From contig DATAWP010000003.1 in assembly GCA_036267155.1 (NCBI GenBank), positions 52,412 through 116,411 of the forward strand: a DNA stretch of 64,000 nucleotides, given 5' to 3'. The position numbers were made by a program, and so were the translations under genes. Positions within the stretch are counted from its first letter, which is position 1. Each line of letters opens with the position of its first letter. This stretch comes from PALSA-1353 sp036267155 (GTDB lineage: Bacteria > Planctomycetota > Phycisphaerae > Tepidisphaerales > Tepidisphaeraceae). Positions 43,763-52,400 of this stretch are shown piece after piece. Below the pieces are notes generated by a model. It ran no database searches. It had not been told where the DNA came from and was given only the letters and a program-made list of their open reading frames with translations.

Positions 43763-43790
43763 TTGATTCCAGCCTTTTGTGTGGTATAAG
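43763..43790 (+). promoter_or_regulatory. Candidate promoter for a small RNA
   Basis: TTGATT (43763-43768), a 16-base spacer and TATAAG (43785-43790) form a reasonable sigma-70-like promoter in an otherwise empty region. Transcription would begin near 43797. Confidence 0.4.
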
Positions 43791-43796
43791 ATAAGA

Positions 43797-43880
43797 TAGG
43801 TAAATTTAAAGGATCGCGCCAACGGCGCATTTTCTCCCCTCCGGAAGACACCGTGCAGAAATGCCGGTGTCTTCTTATTT
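43797..43880 (+). ncRNA. Candidate intergenic small RNA with terminator hairpin
   Basis: Starting just after the candidate promoter, about 84 bases contain a small hairpin (GCGCC/GGCGC, near 43816-43828) and a 10-bp perfect stem, GAAGACACCG (43844-43853) with CGGTGTCTTC (43865-43874), followed by TTATTTG. No protein is encoded. The surrounding gap 43533-44121 has no convincing gene. The T run is short, so it could instead be only a processing or termination hairpin. No Rfam family is recognised by eye. Confidence 0.4.
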
Positions 43881-44121
43881 GTACCGGACACCGGTGCGCG
43901 GCGTATTCAATAAACGGCTTGCGCAAACGATTTATTTTCGGTGTGTTTAAAAATGGTTATCAACGCGGATCGCCGGCGAGACATCATCAAATGCGCACAA
44001 CACCGCCAAGGAGAACAAGCCGCTTGAGGCCGCCCCGAGCAGCAACAATATTCTGATGAACCTTGCTGATACGGCCTTCATGGGCCGTCGTGGATTTGTT
44101 ATACGGTGAAAAAATCTGCCG

Positions 44122-44161
44122 AAAAAAAGCCCTCAATGGCTTGGCACGTATAGCCATTGAG
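44122..44161 (-). terminator. Intrinsic terminator of the PEP-CTERM gene
   Basis: On the minus strand a 10-bp stem (CTCAATGGCT at 44132-44141 with AGCCATTGAG at 44152-44161) is followed by GGC and seven T (44122-44128). It lies 34 bases after the stop of the leftward PEP-CTERM gene. Confidence 0.85.
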
Positions 44162-44195
44162 AGCAAGGTTGGAGCAACAATCGTTTTCAGGCGAA

Positions 44196-44762
44196 TCAGG
44201 CATTCCGGCGGCGCCGAAGCAGCAGGCCCGCACCGCAAATTGCCATCACGGATGCCGACACCGGCTCCGGAACGACGAATATGTTCTCGCCCGCACTGAA
44301 TGGCGCGCCTTCATAGGTAACGGAAGTATTTTCTACGTCCTTCGGCCCAAAGGGAGAATTAGCCTCCAGTTGTGCCAGGGATTCCGTGCTTTCAAACGAA
44401 AAGTCATCAGTATGGCCCTGGGCCAACGCATCGCCGGCGCCAGCGATCCACTGAATCGCATTGCCGTCGGAGGAGTTGTTTGACCCGGTGATATTCGCCG
44501 ACCAGCCGGATGGCTGGGTGATGTTCGTGGGCTGGACTTGCATGAAATCAGCGCCAGGAACCCAGGCATACCAGAATGTCCCGATGACCGAGCCATCGGT
44601 CGAGGTATTTGTCAGGGCGATGTTATATTGAAACTCGCCACCGCCGAGTGAAATGCCCGCGATGGTGGCCGAAGCCGTATCCGCCGCCAAGGCCGTCCCT
44701 GCCATTCCCGCTGCCATTAATCCGATCACAACCGAAAATCCCGCATTCCTACGTCGAATCAT
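44196..44762 (-). CDS. PEP-CTERM sorting-domain exported protein
   Basis: About 188 residues. GGAGG 6 bases upstream fixes the ATG at 44762. A signal peptide (VVIGLMAAGMAGTALA) leads to a beta-rich body (ATIAGISLGGGEFQYNIALT, IGTFWYAWVPGADFMQVQP). The C-terminus is a PEP-CTERM tripartite signal: VPEP, then the hydrophobic SVMAICGAGLLL, then RRRRNA. An exosortase (EpsH type) should cut it and pass it to the surface, but no exosortase gene lies in this window. It has its own promoter region and terminator, so it is probably a single-gene unit. Confidence 0.88.
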   Translation of the reverse strand: MIRRRNAGFSVVIGLMAAGMAGTALAADTASATIAGISLGGGEFQYNIALTNTSTDGSVIGTFWYAWVPGADFMQVQPTNITQPSGWSANITGSNNSSDGNAIQWIAGAGDALAQGHTDDFSFESTESLAQLEANSPFGPKDVENTSVTYEGAPFSAGENIFVVPEPVSASVMAICGAGLLLRRRRNA

Positions 44763-44921
44763 GTATAGCCTCCGTTGCAATGATTGACTCCCGATGTCGG
44801 GGCGTTATTCCCCATTTTCTCAAAAAATGACATGCGAAATCGCGGCAAGCGGGCGGCTTATTCTGTACAAGCACCCCGGGGTTCCTATACTCTGCTCCCG
44901 AACCGTTTTGGCTGAGGAATC

Positions 44922-45482
44922 ATGCAAAATATCATCAGCGGAAAGGCTTACGTTCTGGGCGACAATATTGACACGGATCAAATGATTCCGGCGCAATATC
45001 TGTCGTACAACCCCAGCATTCCCGAAGAGCGGAAATATTTCGGCATGTATGCCATGAGCAGCGTCCCCGATGGCCAGGCGGGTTTGCCGGACGGGCACAC
45101 GCGATTCGTCCGGCCCAATGAGTTCAAGAGCGACTATCAGATCGTAATCGGTGGAAAGAATTTCGGCAGCGGATCGAGCCGGGAACACGCGCCGCTGGCG
45201 CTGGCCGAAGCGGGGTGCAAATGCGTCATCGCCGAATTTTACGCCCGGATTTTTTTCCGCAACAGCGTCAATGGAGGATATCTGATTCCGCTGGAATCCA
45301 AGGATCGCCTGGTTGAAAAAATCCGCACCGGGGATGAGCTGGAGGTTCATCTCGATCAGAACCTGGTCATCAATAAAACGCTCAACCAGCGGCACGAGCT
45401 GCGGCCGATGGGAGATGTGCTGCCGATCATCGAAGCCGGGGGGATTTTCCCGTACGCGAAGAAAGCGGGAATGCTGAAGTAA
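44922..45482 (+). CDS. leuD: 3-isopropylmalate dehydratase small subunit
   Basis: 186 residues. LeuD with LeuC isomerises isopropylmalate in leucine synthesis. The swivel domain shows GKAYVLGDNIDTDQMIPAQY, VIGGKNFGSGSSREHAPLAL, CVIAEFYARIFFRNSVNGGY and LEVHLDQNLVINKT. The large subunit gene is not nearby, and the closest homologous group is the bacterial/archaeal-type small subunits used by anaerobes and planctomycetes (homoaconitase-like), so the exact substrate is less sure than the fold. It is followed 6 bases later by a DUF4365 gene. Confidence 0.9.
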   Translation: MQNIISGKAYVLGDNIDTDQMIPAQYLSYNPSIPEERKYFGMYAMSSVPDGQAGLPDGHTRFVRPNEFKSDYQIVIGGKNFGSGSSREHAPLALAEAGCKCVIAEFYARIFFRNSVNGGYLIPLESKDRLVEKIRTGDELEVHLDQNLVINKTLNQRHELRPMGDVLPIIEAGGIFPYAKKAGMLK

Positions 45483-45488
45483 CGCAAT

Positions 45489-46025
45489 ATGGCGAAAAAA
45501 TGGCCTACCCGTCAACTTCGGCGTAAGCAACGGACCCGTCAGCACATTATAGCGGATCAAAGCGCGAACCACGTTGAACGGCACATCCTTTCCTGTGGCT
45601 TCGCGGCCGAACTGACGCGGCACGATTATGGCATCGACATGTTTCTCTCATTTTACGGCCAAGAGGGAGGGCCGCAGAATGGAATGGTCCTTCTTCAGTT
45701 AAAAGCTACCGACCATCTGAAGTTGAGCGGCAACGGCAAAACTATCGCGTTTTCTTTGGTCCGTCGGGACCTGCATTATTGGCTTCAACAGCCGTCACCC
45801 GTCATTCTGGTGGTTTATGATGCTAAGGCTCGCAAGGCTTATTGGCTGTACGTTCAGGCGCATTTCGAGGCCAACATAAGAACCCAAATCTGGAGATCGC
45901 AAATAACGACGACCGTCAATATCCCGGTGAAGAACATCCTGAATCGTGCAGCAATTTTAAGGTTTCAGCAGTATAATAGTGACGTGATCACCCAACAGCA
46001 GGATAAAATTCATCATCATGTATGA
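45489..46025 (+). CDS. DUF4365-type protein with PD-(D/E)XK-like motif
   Basis: 178 residues. The N-terminus is very basic (KKWPTRQLRRKQRTRQH). A segment HVERHILSCGFAAELTRHDY, then GIDMFLSFYG and GMVLLQLKATD, gives the D...(Q)xK arrangement of PD-(D/E)XK nuclease-like folds, as in DUF4365 proteins that often turn up beside defence and TA genes. HYWLQQPSPVILVVYDAKAR and AYWLYVQ are also typical of that group. The stop overlaps the start of the HicA-like gene by 8 bases. Whether it cuts nucleic acid is unknown. Confidence 0.72.
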   Translation: MAKKWPTRQLRRKQRTRQHIIADQSANHVERHILSCGFAAELTRHDYGIDMFLSFYGQEGGPQNGMVLLQLKATDHLKLSGNGKTIAFSLVRRDLHYWLQQPSPVILVVYDAKARKAYWLYVQAHFEANIRTQIWRSQITTTVNIPVKNILNRAAILRFQQYNSDVITQQQDKIHHHV

Positions 46026-46386
46026 GTCCATTAAATTCTCAATGTTATCAAGGCTTCTTGGCGGCCTTGGTTTTGCGGACATGTCAGTGCCCGGATCGCA
46101 TCATCGGTTCCGTCACGCCCAGACCAACACCGTGATATTGCTGCCTCACGCGTCAGGAGGTTGGATTCGGCCCATTCAGGTTATGGCCGTCGCGCGAACC
46201 CTTGACGAAAAAGGAATATTGGACCGGGCGAACTTTGAGCGGCGGCTTCTTAACGGCTGGCAGGCTTCCGGCGCAAAATCCAAAAGGAACCATGTGAAGT
46301 CCGTGCGCTCCCAGGAGAGATCCTCATATCTCAAAAAGCCCAGGGTATTAAAACAGGCTCATCGCCTTGCGCGCGCCGCTCATTAA
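46018..46386 (+). CDS. HicA-like (YcfA) small protein
   Basis: 122 residues. The start MYESIKFSMLSRLLGGLGFA, then SVPGSHHRFRHAQTNTVILL and HASGGWIRP, resembles HicA-family toxins, which are small dsRBD-fold mRNA interferases whose catalytic His lies in GSHHRFRH. An extra basic C-terminal tail of about 40 residues (SKRNHVKSVRSQERSS) is unusual. There is no HicB next to it; the upstream overlapping gene is DUF4365 instead. It runs 56 bases short of upp. Confidence 0.65.
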   Translation: MYESIKFSMLSRLLGGLGFADMSVPGSHHRFRHAQTNTVILLPHASGGWIRPIQVMAVARTLDEKGILDRANFERRLLNGWQASGAKSKRNHVKSVRSQERSSYLKKPRVLKQAHRLARAAH

Positions 46387-46441
46387 TGCCCCTCGCAATT
46401 GCGGTCCAACATGCGACAATGCGTCGAGTGGGCGCTTTCAC

Positions 46442-47071
46442 ATGCAGTTGCAAAACGTCATCCTCATCGACCATCCGGTCATCCAGACCAAGCTGACCGA
46501 ACTGCGGGATTACACTGCCGATCATCGCAAGTTCCGCGCTCTGCTCGACGAGATCGCATCGCTGATGGTGTATGAAGTCACGCGGGATTGGCCGACCACC
46601 GCCAAGCCCGTTCAGACCCCGCTGGAGCGGACCACCGGCAAAGTCCTGGCGCGACGCGTGACCCTGGTGCCGATCCTGCGCGCGGGACTCGGCATGGCCG
46701 AGGGAGTTTTGCGGCTCCTTCCCGACGCCCGGCTGGGACACCTCGGCGTTTATCGCGATGAAAAAACATTGGAGCCGATCTCCTACTATCAAAAATTCCC
46801 CCCCGACATTGCCGCCACCGAGGTCCTGCTGATCGATCCCATGCTGGCCACTGGCGGCAGCGCATTGGCGGCGGTTCAATTCCTCAAAAAAGCCGGCGTC
46901 GGCAGCATTCGATTCGTCTGTCTCGTCGCCGCTCCGGAAGGAATCGCCGCCCTTCATCGGCAGTATCCGGAAGTCCCCATTTTCTGCGCGGCCGTCGATC
47001 GTCAACTGAACGAAAAGGGATACATCCTCCCCGGACTCGGCGATGCCGGCGATCGTCTGTTCGGAACCTAG
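46442..47071 (+). CDS. upp: Uracil phosphoribosyltransferase
   Basis: About 209 residues. Upp makes UMP from uracil and PRPP. It starts MQLQNVILIDHPVIQTKLTE and contains RDYTADHRKFRALLDEIASL, TPLERTTGKVL, LVPILRAGLGMAEGVLRLLP, the PRPP loop LLIDPMLATGGSA and the uracil-contact tail YILPGLGDAGDRLFGT. I chose the ATG at 46442; the open frame upstream overlaps the HicA-like gene. The stop is 13 bases before the TerC gene. Confidence 0.96.
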   Translation: MQLQNVILIDHPVIQTKLTELRDYTADHRKFRALLDEIASLMVYEVTRDWPTTAKPVQTPLERTTGKVLARRVTLVPILRAGLGMAEGVLRLLPDARLGHLGVYRDEKTLEPISYYQKFPPDIAATEVLLIDPMLATGGSALAAVQFLKKAGVGSIRFVCLVAAPEGIAALHRQYPEVPIFCAAVDRQLNEKGYILPGLGDAGDRLFGT

Positions 47072-47084
47072 GCGCCTTGCGAAA

Positions 47085-47867
47085 ATGTTCGGCCAAACCT
47101 TTTCCCCCGGCGACTTGGCGACCATCGCGCTTTTGGTCGTTCTGGAAGGACTGCTGTCCATCGACAACGCGCTGGTCCTGGCCGTGCTGGCCGGGCGGCT
47201 TGCCCCCCCGCTGCGAGTCAAAGCATTGTCCTACGGGCTGATCGGCGGCTTGATTCTGCGCCTGACCGCCGCCGCCGCGGCCGTGGTCCTGATCCGGTGG
47301 TCGATCCTCGAACTGCTCGGCGGAGCCTATTTGCTGTGGGTAGCGATTCGGTATTTCATCGGTCAGCGGCGCAAAACTCCGGTCAGCCTAGAGCAGGTCC
47401 CGCACCCAATCGCGCGGCTGTGGCCCACGGTCATCGCCATCGAGCTGACAGACCTGGCCTTCGCAGTCGATTCGATCCTGGCCGCCGTGGCCCTGGTCGG
47501 CCCAGCGCCCCGCGGCTCAACCGCGACCATTCATCCCAAATTCTGGGTGATCGCCATCGGCGGAACGCTTGGAGTCATTTTCATGCGATTCGCGGCAGCG
47601 GCGCTGGCCTGGATCCTGCAACGATTTCCGCGCCTGCACCGAAGCGCATATCTTCTCATTTTTCTCATCGGCGCGAAATTGGTCGTCGATTGGGCCGCCA
47701 ACGATGCCGCCCATCCGCATCGGATCGATTTTCAAAACCCTGCTCGGATCGAGCTGTGGATATTCTGGGCCTGTGCGCTGATTTGTTTGGGAATAGGACT
47801 TGTGGGGTGGCAAAATCAGAAATCCGAAACCCGAACGGCGAATCGAACCCGGAATCCAAATGCCTGA
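47085..47867 (+). CDS. TerC-family integral membrane protein
   Basis: About 260 residues with seven or so hydrophobic segments. Signatures: LVVLEGLLSIDNALVLAVLA and VIAIELTDLAFAVDSILAAVA, the paired Asp-containing membrane motifs of TerC, plus FMRFAAAALAWIL and YLLIFLIGAKLVVD. TerC proteins are linked to metal ion (Mn) export and tellurite resistance. The last 20 residues (KSETRTANRTRNPNA) are encoded by a repeat (see 47812-47938) and probably arose by read-through into it. Confidence 0.88.
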   Translation: MFGQTFSPGDLATIALLVVLEGLLSIDNALVLAVLAGRLAPPLRVKALSYGLIGGLILRLTAAAAAVVLIRWSILELLGGAYLLWVAIRYFIGQRRKTPVSLEQVPHPIARLWPTVIAIELTDLAFAVDSILAAVALVGPAPRGSTATIHPKFWVIAIGGTLGVIFMRFAAAALAWILQRFPRLHRSAYLLIFLIGAKLVVDWAANDAAHPHRIDFQNPARIELWIFWACALICLGIGLVGWQNQKSETRTANRTRNPNA

Positions 47868-47938
47868 AACGGTTTTTTTGTGATATTGGTCATTCAGGCC
47901 TGATTCGTCATTCGGATTTCGGGTTTCGGATTTTACCC
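47812..47938. repeat. Inverted repeat with ATCCGAAACCCGAA core
   Basis: AATCAGAAATCCGAAACCCG near 47815-47834 is matched in inverted orientation by CGGATTTCGGGTTTCGGATT near 47914-47933. The left arm codes for the end of the TerC protein, the right arm is downstream of it. The pair could fold into a long stem and act as the 3' end of the upp-terC transcript. Confidence 0.55.
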
Positions 47939-48026
47939 CCGCGGTTGCTTCACCGGTGGGCCATGGGTACGATTTCCTTTTCGCGCTGAATATCGCTGAC
48001 ACCGTTGGTCAGCCTGGAGTTACGAC

Positions 48027-48488
48027 ATGCGTTTGACCGAGATACTCAAGCCACAGAACATCCTTGTGCCCATGCAGGCGAAGACGAAAAACGAAGCAAT
48101 CGGCGAACTGGTTGCGCTGCTGGCGAAGAACGGTGAAATTCAGGATGCCAAGTCGGTTCTGGATTCGGTGCTGGAGCGGGAAACGACGCGAACGACGGGC
48201 ATCGGCAACGGGCTGGCCATCCCGCACGGCAAATGCGGCGGAACGAATCAACTGGTGATGGCCATCGGCAAGCTGACAGCGCCGATCGATTTCCAATCCA
48301 TCGATGGCAGGCCGGTTTCCCTGATCTGGCTCCTGACCTCTCCGCCGGACAAGACCGGGCCGCACATCCACGCCCTGGCGAGAATCAGCCGGCTTATGAC
48401 CATCGACAAATTCCGCCAGGCCCTGGGACAGGCGAAAACGGCCCAGGAAATCTACGACGTGATCGTCCAGCAGGAAAACGCGCTGTAG
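48027..48488 (+). CDS. ptsN: PTS IIA-like nitrogen-regulatory protein
   Basis: 153 residues, a single EIIA-Ntr domain. The phospho-acceptor His is about residue 67 in GLAIPHGKC. Other marks are ILKPQNILVPMQAKTKNEAI, VLERETTRTTGIGN, DFQSIDGRPVSLIWLLTSPP and HIHALARISRLM. These proteins take phosphate from NPr and regulate transport and metabolism instead of importing sugar. No other PTS gene is present in the window. Confidence 0.9.
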   Translation: MRLTEILKPQNILVPMQAKTKNEAIGELVALLAKNGEIQDAKSVLDSVLERETTRTTGIGNGLAIPHGKCGGTNQLVMAIGKLTAPIDFQSIDGRPVSLIWLLTSPPDKTGPHIHALARISRLMTIDKFRQALGQAKTAQEIYDVIVQQENAL

Positions 48489-48509
48489 TTCGCCGGCAAA
48501 CGACGCGCC

Positions 48510-49289
48510 TCACAAGGCTTTTTTCTTGGCCAGACCAAGGCGCATTCGCCGCAGGTCCGCCCGTTGCAGTTCACCGACGATGCGAATGAGATGGGCGAGA
48601 GTTTGTCGGCCCTCAAGATCACTTTCGAGTTTTTTGAATTGAATGCCGGTGACAATCGCATCGCCCCGCGGCGCGGCGGCGGGACGCCGCATTTTGCCTT
48701 CCATGATTAAGGTCTGACCGTTGTATGCAAGGGCCACCCGCAGGCGGTCCTCAGGACTAATGATCGGCCGTGCGCCGTCCTTCCCGATGAGCCTGACGCC
48801 AACGCCGCCGCTGCTCAGATCGCGTATTTCCGCGGTCACTTCTTTGGTAAACGATGGTTGCTCCTTGAAATAGTCGCCATCGCCCAGGCGCCAGACGCGG
48901 ACGGAAATTTCCGAATCCGGCGAAACGTCCACACGGTAATTGGAGCGGCGCTGCGCCGCCTTGATTTCCGCGGGAAATTCGAGCAGCAACCCGTTGACCT
49001 TCGTCGCCTCATTAAGCCGCCATCCCCTCTCCTCGCGGAGGATGGGTGATTCGAAGACGAGATTGAACGCGCGGTTGGCAAATGCAACGCCGCAGAGCGT
49101 GCGATTTTTGATCAGTTCCTCAATCAGGGCGTGTTCGCCCCGGGGAGCTTGAACCAGGATCCCGTGTTCCAGCTCGCAGAGGAAGCGCGTTTTGTGATTT
49201 CTGAGCATTCCGGCCGAAGGCAGCGACAAAACGATCGCCACGTTCCGCGAGATCGCATCCACAACCAGTTCGGCGTTCTTATCGGGCAT
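48510..49289 (-). CDS. PilZ-domain protein, YcgR-like c-di-GMP receptor
   Basis: 259 residues. The N-terminal half is the flagellar-brake type beta domain (LVQAPRGEHALIEELI ...). The PilZ domain has the c-di-GMP-binding RRSNYRV (RxxxR) at about 130 and the DLSSGGVGV motif about 35 residues further, both intact. It should sense the nucleotide turned over by the GGDEF-EAL protein at 6.4-9.0 kb (inference). It stands alone and is convergent with ptsN. Confidence 0.87.
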   Translation of the reverse strand: MPDKNAELVVDAISRNVAIVLSLPSAGMLRNHKTRFLCELEHGILVQAPRGEHALIEELIKNRTLCGVAFANRAFNLVFESPILREERGWRLNEATKVNGLLLEFPAEIKAAQRRSNYRVDVSPDSEISVRVWRLGDGDYFKEQPSFTKEVTAEIRDLSSGGVGVRLIGKDGARPIISPEDRLRVALAYNGQTLIMEGKMRRPAAAPRGDAIVTGIQFKKLESDLEGRQTLAHLIRIVGELQRADLRRMRLGLAKKKAL

Positions 49290-49405
49290 TCTCCAACACC
49301 ACGTGCATGTCGATGACCGGTAACCATCGGCGAAATGCCCTCGCCGATTTAGACGCGATCAAGCGGAACGTATAAGCTGTCGGCCGCCAACTGGGAGATG
49401 ATCCG

Positions 49406-52400
49406 TTGAAAGCGTGCCGGCTGTTGAATTGCGGATTTTTTCTTTGGATCGTCGGTGCGGCAATATCGGCGGCAGCGAGCAAAATCGCGCCGCCGGCGAC
49501 GCAACCCGTCGTCGAGCAGTGGGGAGTCTTCGAAACCGCGCTGAAAGGGCCGTCCACCGGAAATCCGTTTGTGGATGTCGATCTGTCGGCGCGATTCACG
49601 TCCGCTGGCCAAAGCGTGGACGTTCGCGGCTTCTACGATGGGGACGGCGTGTATCGCATCCGATTCATGCCCTCGAGCCGGGGCCAGTGGCTATACCAGA
49701 CATCGAGCAATTGCCCCCAGTTGTCCGGCCAGACCGGCGCGTTCTGGTGCGCGGCGCCGTCGGGCATAAATCACGGGCCGGTGCGAGTACACAACCTATA
49801 TCATTTCGCCTACGCCGATGGCACGCCGTTCGTGCTGATCGGCACGACGTGTTACGCATGGACCGATCAACCCGACGATTTGGAAGACGAGACTCTGGAA
49901 ACGTTGAAGCATTCGCCGTTCGACAAAGTGCGGATGTCGCTGCTGCCCGGAAAGGCCAAGCCGATTTTTTATCCGTACGAGCGGGATTCCTCGGGGAAAT
50001 GGCGCGAAGACCGCTTCAACGTCGATTTCTTCCGCCATCTGGAAAAACGAATTCAGCAATTGGGCCAGGAAGGGATCCAGGCGGATTTGATTCTCTTCAA
50101 CCCGTATCACAAAGGCGAAATGCAGTGGTTCGACAACCTGGATGACGCGGGCGACGACCGGTATATCAACTATGTCGTGGCGCGGCTCAGTGCCTATCAA
50201 AATATCTGGTGGTCGCTGGCGAACGAATATGGCCAGGTTAAAGGCAAGACCGATGCGGATTGGGATCACTTTTTCCAGATCGTAGCGGCGGACGATCCGT
50301 ACGGCCATTTGCGATCGATTCACAACGCCGCGAAATTTTACGATCCGAACAAGCCGTGGGTCACTCATGCCAGCATTCAAAATGGATCGGCCGTGGCGGA
50401 TTTTGGGCGGGCGGTGCTTTATCGCGATCTGTGCCGCAAGCCCATCGTGTACGACGAGGTTGGTTACGAGGGGAACATCGACCGGCGATGGGGTGATCTT
50501 TCTCCGGAAGAAATGGTCAAGCGATTCTGGCTCGGAACGATCGCGGGAACTTACGTGGGGCACGGCGAAACGTATTCAAATCCCGACGGCCCCACCTGGA
50601 CGTCCCAAGGGGGAAAGCTGCTGGGAACCAGCCCGCCAAGGCTGGCGTTTTTGCGGAAGATTCTGGAATCCGGGCCCGCCGATGGAATCGAGCCGATTGA
50701 TCAATACTACCACACCCACGTCGGCGGAAAGGCGGGAGAGTATTACCTGATCTATTTCGGCCAGGAGAAACCGACGCAATGGACTTTTTCCCTGCCGCGC
50801 GATCCGCCGAATAAAAATGCCCTGGCCAAGGGGATGAAATTCCGCGTCGATCTTCTCGACACGTGGAATATGACGATCACGCCGGTCGATCGCATTTTTA
50901 CGATCGGCCAATTGGTCGAATCCGATTTCCCCGCGGAGGGGAACTCGACCATCACCCTGCCGGGCAAACCTTACATGGCTTTGCGAATCCAACGCGTGCC
51001 GGCCCAGGTTGATCCGATCCGCATGGACGCGGTAGAGCAGAATGACCTGAACGACAAGCTGCCCGACGGCGGTCTTCCTCCGGCGGTGGGCGTCGCAAAT
51101 ATCGAAGTGTTCCGGGCCTCGCGCGACGCCGCGGAAATCACGGACGGCAAGGGCTGGACCTACAACCATCATGTTGACATGGCCTGTTGGTCGGGACGGC
51201 TTTACGTGGCTTGGGACAACGGGCAGAAGGACGAAGACACTTGGCCGGCCAGGGAAGTTTTTAGTTCCTCCGCCGACGGAGTGACCTGGACGGCCCCGTC
51301 CGAGCTGTTTCCGCTCGGAATGTCCAACCCGCTGCGGATGTATTTCTTTCACACTCCGAACGGCCACATGCTGGCGATCGCGGCGCGGCGGGTCGTGCGC
51401 GGCAAAATAACGAACGCAACCGAAGGCGGTGTGATCGTGCGGGAATTGTTCGCCGATCACACCCTCGGCCCCGTATATACATTGATGCTCTCAGGCCCAT
51501 CCGCCGGCGCACCCCCCTTCTATCGTGGAGCGGCAGATAAGAATTTCGTCGCGGCTTGCGATGAGCTTCTGGCCGATCACACTTTTCTTGAGCAGCAGGA
51601 CCAGGGGGCACTCCTGGGCGACCAGAGAATGACGCCGTACGACGGCGCCCCTTCGGATTTCGGCAAGGCGTTCTGCTTTTTTCGTCGGCCGGATGGAACG
51701 CTGCTCGGAATTTGCAAAAAGGCTTATGTCGTTGTCTCTCGCGACAGCGGAGCGACGTGGACCTGGCCGGCAAGGCTTCAATCATTCAAAGGTGGAACGG
51801 CAAAGGAATGGATTCAGCGCACCGCTGATGGCCGATTCGCCTGGGCGCACGATCCATTTCCAACGGATCGTTACCCGCTGGCGGTTCTCACCAGTAACGA
51901 CGGCATCACGTTCCGCGACATGCGTGCCGTCCACGGCGAGGTGCCGCGGCAGCGCTGCGCGGGCCTGGATAAAAACATCGGGCCGCAATACGTGCGGGGA
52001 ATCTCCTTTTGGAACAGCGATGGTTCGCGCAAGGACGCAGCCATGTGGCTGGCGTACAGCGTCAACAAGGAGGACATCTGGGTCAGTCGAATTCCGCTGC
52101 CGATTCGCGCCGAGGCGAGCGGCCCTGTGGAGGACCGGTTTGCCGATTTTCCTCCGGGCGGAATCGTGGCCGGTTGGAACACGTACAGCCCAAAATGGGC
52201 CTCCGTTACCATTGCGGAACTCGGCAAGGGTGAGCCAAACTGCCTGCGATTGGAGGATCACGATCCGTACGACTACGCTCTGGCGGCCCGCGCGTTCCCG
52301 ATCGCGGCGAAGGTGACCGCCACATTCGAACTCATGGCAACGCATTCGGGGGGAAAGACGTTTGAGATTGAGTTGTGGAGCGAATTCGGGGATATCCGTC

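Noticed and set aside
43585..43926. Leftward frame of 113 codons
   Set aside because: It crosses the candidate small RNA, has no ribosome-binding site and resembles nothing I recognise.
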